From Bryobacterales bacterium (lineage in GTDB: Bacteria > Acidobacteriota > Terriglobia > Bryobacterales > UBA6623), in NCBI GenBank assembly GCA_028819235.1, contig JAPPMC010000310.1, positions 1-64,000 of the forward strand: 64,000 bases of DNA, written 5' to 3'. The translations under genes were made by a program, and so were the position numbers. Shown here piece after piece: positions 62,917 to 64,000 of this stretch. Each line of letters opens with the position of its first letter. Position 1 is the stretch's first letter. The notes under the pieces are model-generated. The model saw only the letters and a program-made list of their open reading frames with translations, had not been told where the DNA came from and searched no databases.

Positions 62917-64000
62917 CTACTCGTAGGACAGGGTTTCGCAGGGGTCGGCGCTGGCGGCCTTCCAAGCGGGATATCCGGCGCCTAGCGCGGAACCGATGAC
63001 AGTCAGCACGGCCGCCCCGGCGAGCCACTCCGGGACGAAGATAACCGGGATCAAGGGATAGCGTATGGACACAAGTTCGCGTCCCACGACACTCAGGCCG
63101 TAGCCGCAGGCGATCCCCGCAACACTCAGGATGAGTGTTTCCCGCATCAGGATCGAGCCGATCATGAGCTTGGAAGCACCAATTGCCTTGAGGATCCCGA
63201 TTTCCCGCGTCCTTTCCAAGACCGCGGTGTACATCGCCAGCATGACGACGATAAACCCGATTGACACAGCGATCGAGATGATGATGTTGACGAACTGGGA
63301 CGACATCTGGCGAACGCTCGTGGCAGTGAGCGCCAGAAAGTCCTCTACTGAGTCGACTGATCTGTTCGGGATCAGCTCGCGCAGCTCGTCGATGAGCGCG
63401 CGGATGTCGCTGCCCTCAGCGACCTTTATGTACACCTGGCTGAACCTACCTTGCCAGCCCTGCAGGTCGCTCATCGTCTCCAAGGGAATGAAGACGCGCG
63501 ACATCTTCCCGGTTTCGCAGATTCCGACCACGTCGAAGTCGCGTCCCATCAGCTCCACGGCCTGCCCGACAGTGATCTCTTCCTGCCGTGCGTACACTTC
63601 ATCGACAACAGCCTCAAAGGGGGCTTCATAGGGCCGGCCCTCGAACAGCACGACGCCGCCGCTCATGGCGTCGAGCTGGTCCCAGTCCACTCCCGTAATG
63701 GTCTGCAGGTTGCCGGGCGTGAACACCGTGGCGCCCATGGCTTGGGTGATCAGCGGGTAGCGGTCCTGGAGCATGGACGGCAGTCTGGCCGAGATGTCCG
63801 CGCCACCGATCGCGGCGCTGGAGATTTGTGGGCGGATCAGGATGTCGGCCCCGACTCCCCTGGTCCGCCTGAGGGACTCGGTCAGGAGACCTTCCGAGAC
63901 GCCGACCATCAGCACGATCATGGTCACCTCAACGGCAACCGCGAGGATCGTGAGCAGCGTCCGCAGCGGGCGGTGCAGCAGGTTGCGGAGTACTAGGCGG
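62917..64000 (-). CDS. ABC transporter permease, MacB/FtsX type, cut by the window edge
   Basis: Partial gene; the reading frame is open to the right edge. The edge-most codons (LVLRNLLHRPLRTLLTIL) are the usual beginning of MacB/LolC-type permeases, so only the first few residues are missing. The ATG at 63927 is internal. It has an N-terminal helix, a large periplasmic MacB-PCD domain (about 40-220, RVFIPLETMSDLQGW...SQVYIKV), and three C-terminal helices with the FtsX signature AMYTAVLERTREIGILKAIGASKLMIGSILMRE and the final GAGYPAWKAASADPCETL. It pairs with the ATPase downstream. Confidence 0.9.
   Translation of the reverse strand, partial: RLVLRNLLHRPLRTLLTILAVAVEVTMIVLMVGVSEGLLTESLRRTRGVGADILIRPQISSAAIGGADISARLPSMLQDRYPLITQAMGATVFTPGNLQTITGVDWDQLDAMSGGVVLFEGRPYEAPFEAVVDEVYARQEEITVGQAVELMGRDFDVVGICETGKMSRVFIPLETMSDLQGWQGRFSQVYIKVAEGSDIRALIDELRELIPNRSVDSVEDFLALTATSVRQMSSQFVNIIISIAVSIGFIVVMLAMYTAVLERTREIGILKAIGASKLMIGSILMRETLILSVAGIACGYGLSVVGRELVSIRYPLIPVIFVPEWLAGAAVLTVIGSALGAGYPAWKAASADPCETLSYE

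Overview
The window looks like a chromosomal segment of a GC-rich (about 60-65% by eye) Gram-negative bacterium, most likely an acidobacterium. The strongest clue is the 1,078-aa outer-membrane receptor at 52959-56195. It has a carboxypeptidase-regulatory-like N-terminal domain in front of a TonB-type plug and barrel (Oar-like), a class greatly expanded in Acidobacteriota. Many GTG and TTG starts, a large aerotolerance-type (Bat/MoxR) operon, a short-form EF-Ts and an inositol-degradation remnant fit this. The phylum is inferred, not proved.

Layout. 0-2.5 kb: an aldolase of the DapA family and a BASS-family transporter. 2.6-16.1 kb, minus strand: an eight-gene operon. It encodes a von Willebrand/glutamine-amidotransferase-fold membrane protein, a caspase-fold protein lacking the catalytic Cys, a TPR-flanked HExxH peptidase, MoxR, DUF58, a BatA/vWA protein, a DUF4175 giant and a small Cys-rich protein. 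Several stop/start codons overlap by 4 bp. 17-21.1 kb: two translationally coupled AAA+/STAND-like ATPases behind a near-consensus promoter whose -35 box lies in a perfect 14-bp palindrome. 21.7-24 kb: a DUF4159 protein and an RpoD-type sigma factor.

24-30.4 kb: inositol catabolism (IolE-like, IolD, Na+/solute symporter) and a secreted DUF5060 protein. 30.5-37.1 kb, minus strand: sulfurtransferase, a small protein, a metallophosphoesterase, an ABC-2 permease, a DUF420 protein and a heterodimeric ABC exporter, closely packed or overlapping. 37.3-40 kb: uvrC and a convergent ABC ATPase. 40.4-47.6 kb, plus strand: a housekeeping block rplM-rpsI-rpsB-tsf-pyrH-frr-thiE-alaS.

47.6-59 kb is a different landscape, sparse in genes and rich in diverged repeats. 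It holds a lone AAA+ ATPase, a tandem pair of about 560-bp repeats, a SnoaL-like protein, a broken 3' copy of a short-chain dehydrogenase, the Oar-like receptor and a GC-poor secreted propeller-like protein. The intact dehydrogenase lies about 6.2 kb beyond its broken copy. A roughly 490-bp direct repeat (51990-52480 and 58182-58672) brackets the receptor and propeller genes. The window ends with a GAF protein overlapping a soluble lytic transglycosylase, and a MacB/LolCDE-type ABC pair cut by the right edge.

Best candidates for undescribed biology are the two-ATPase operon with its palindromic promoter, the Cys-less caspase-like protein fixed in the Bat operon, and the repeat family around 49-58.7 kb. 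No tRNA, rRNA, CRISPR array or intact transposase was recognised.
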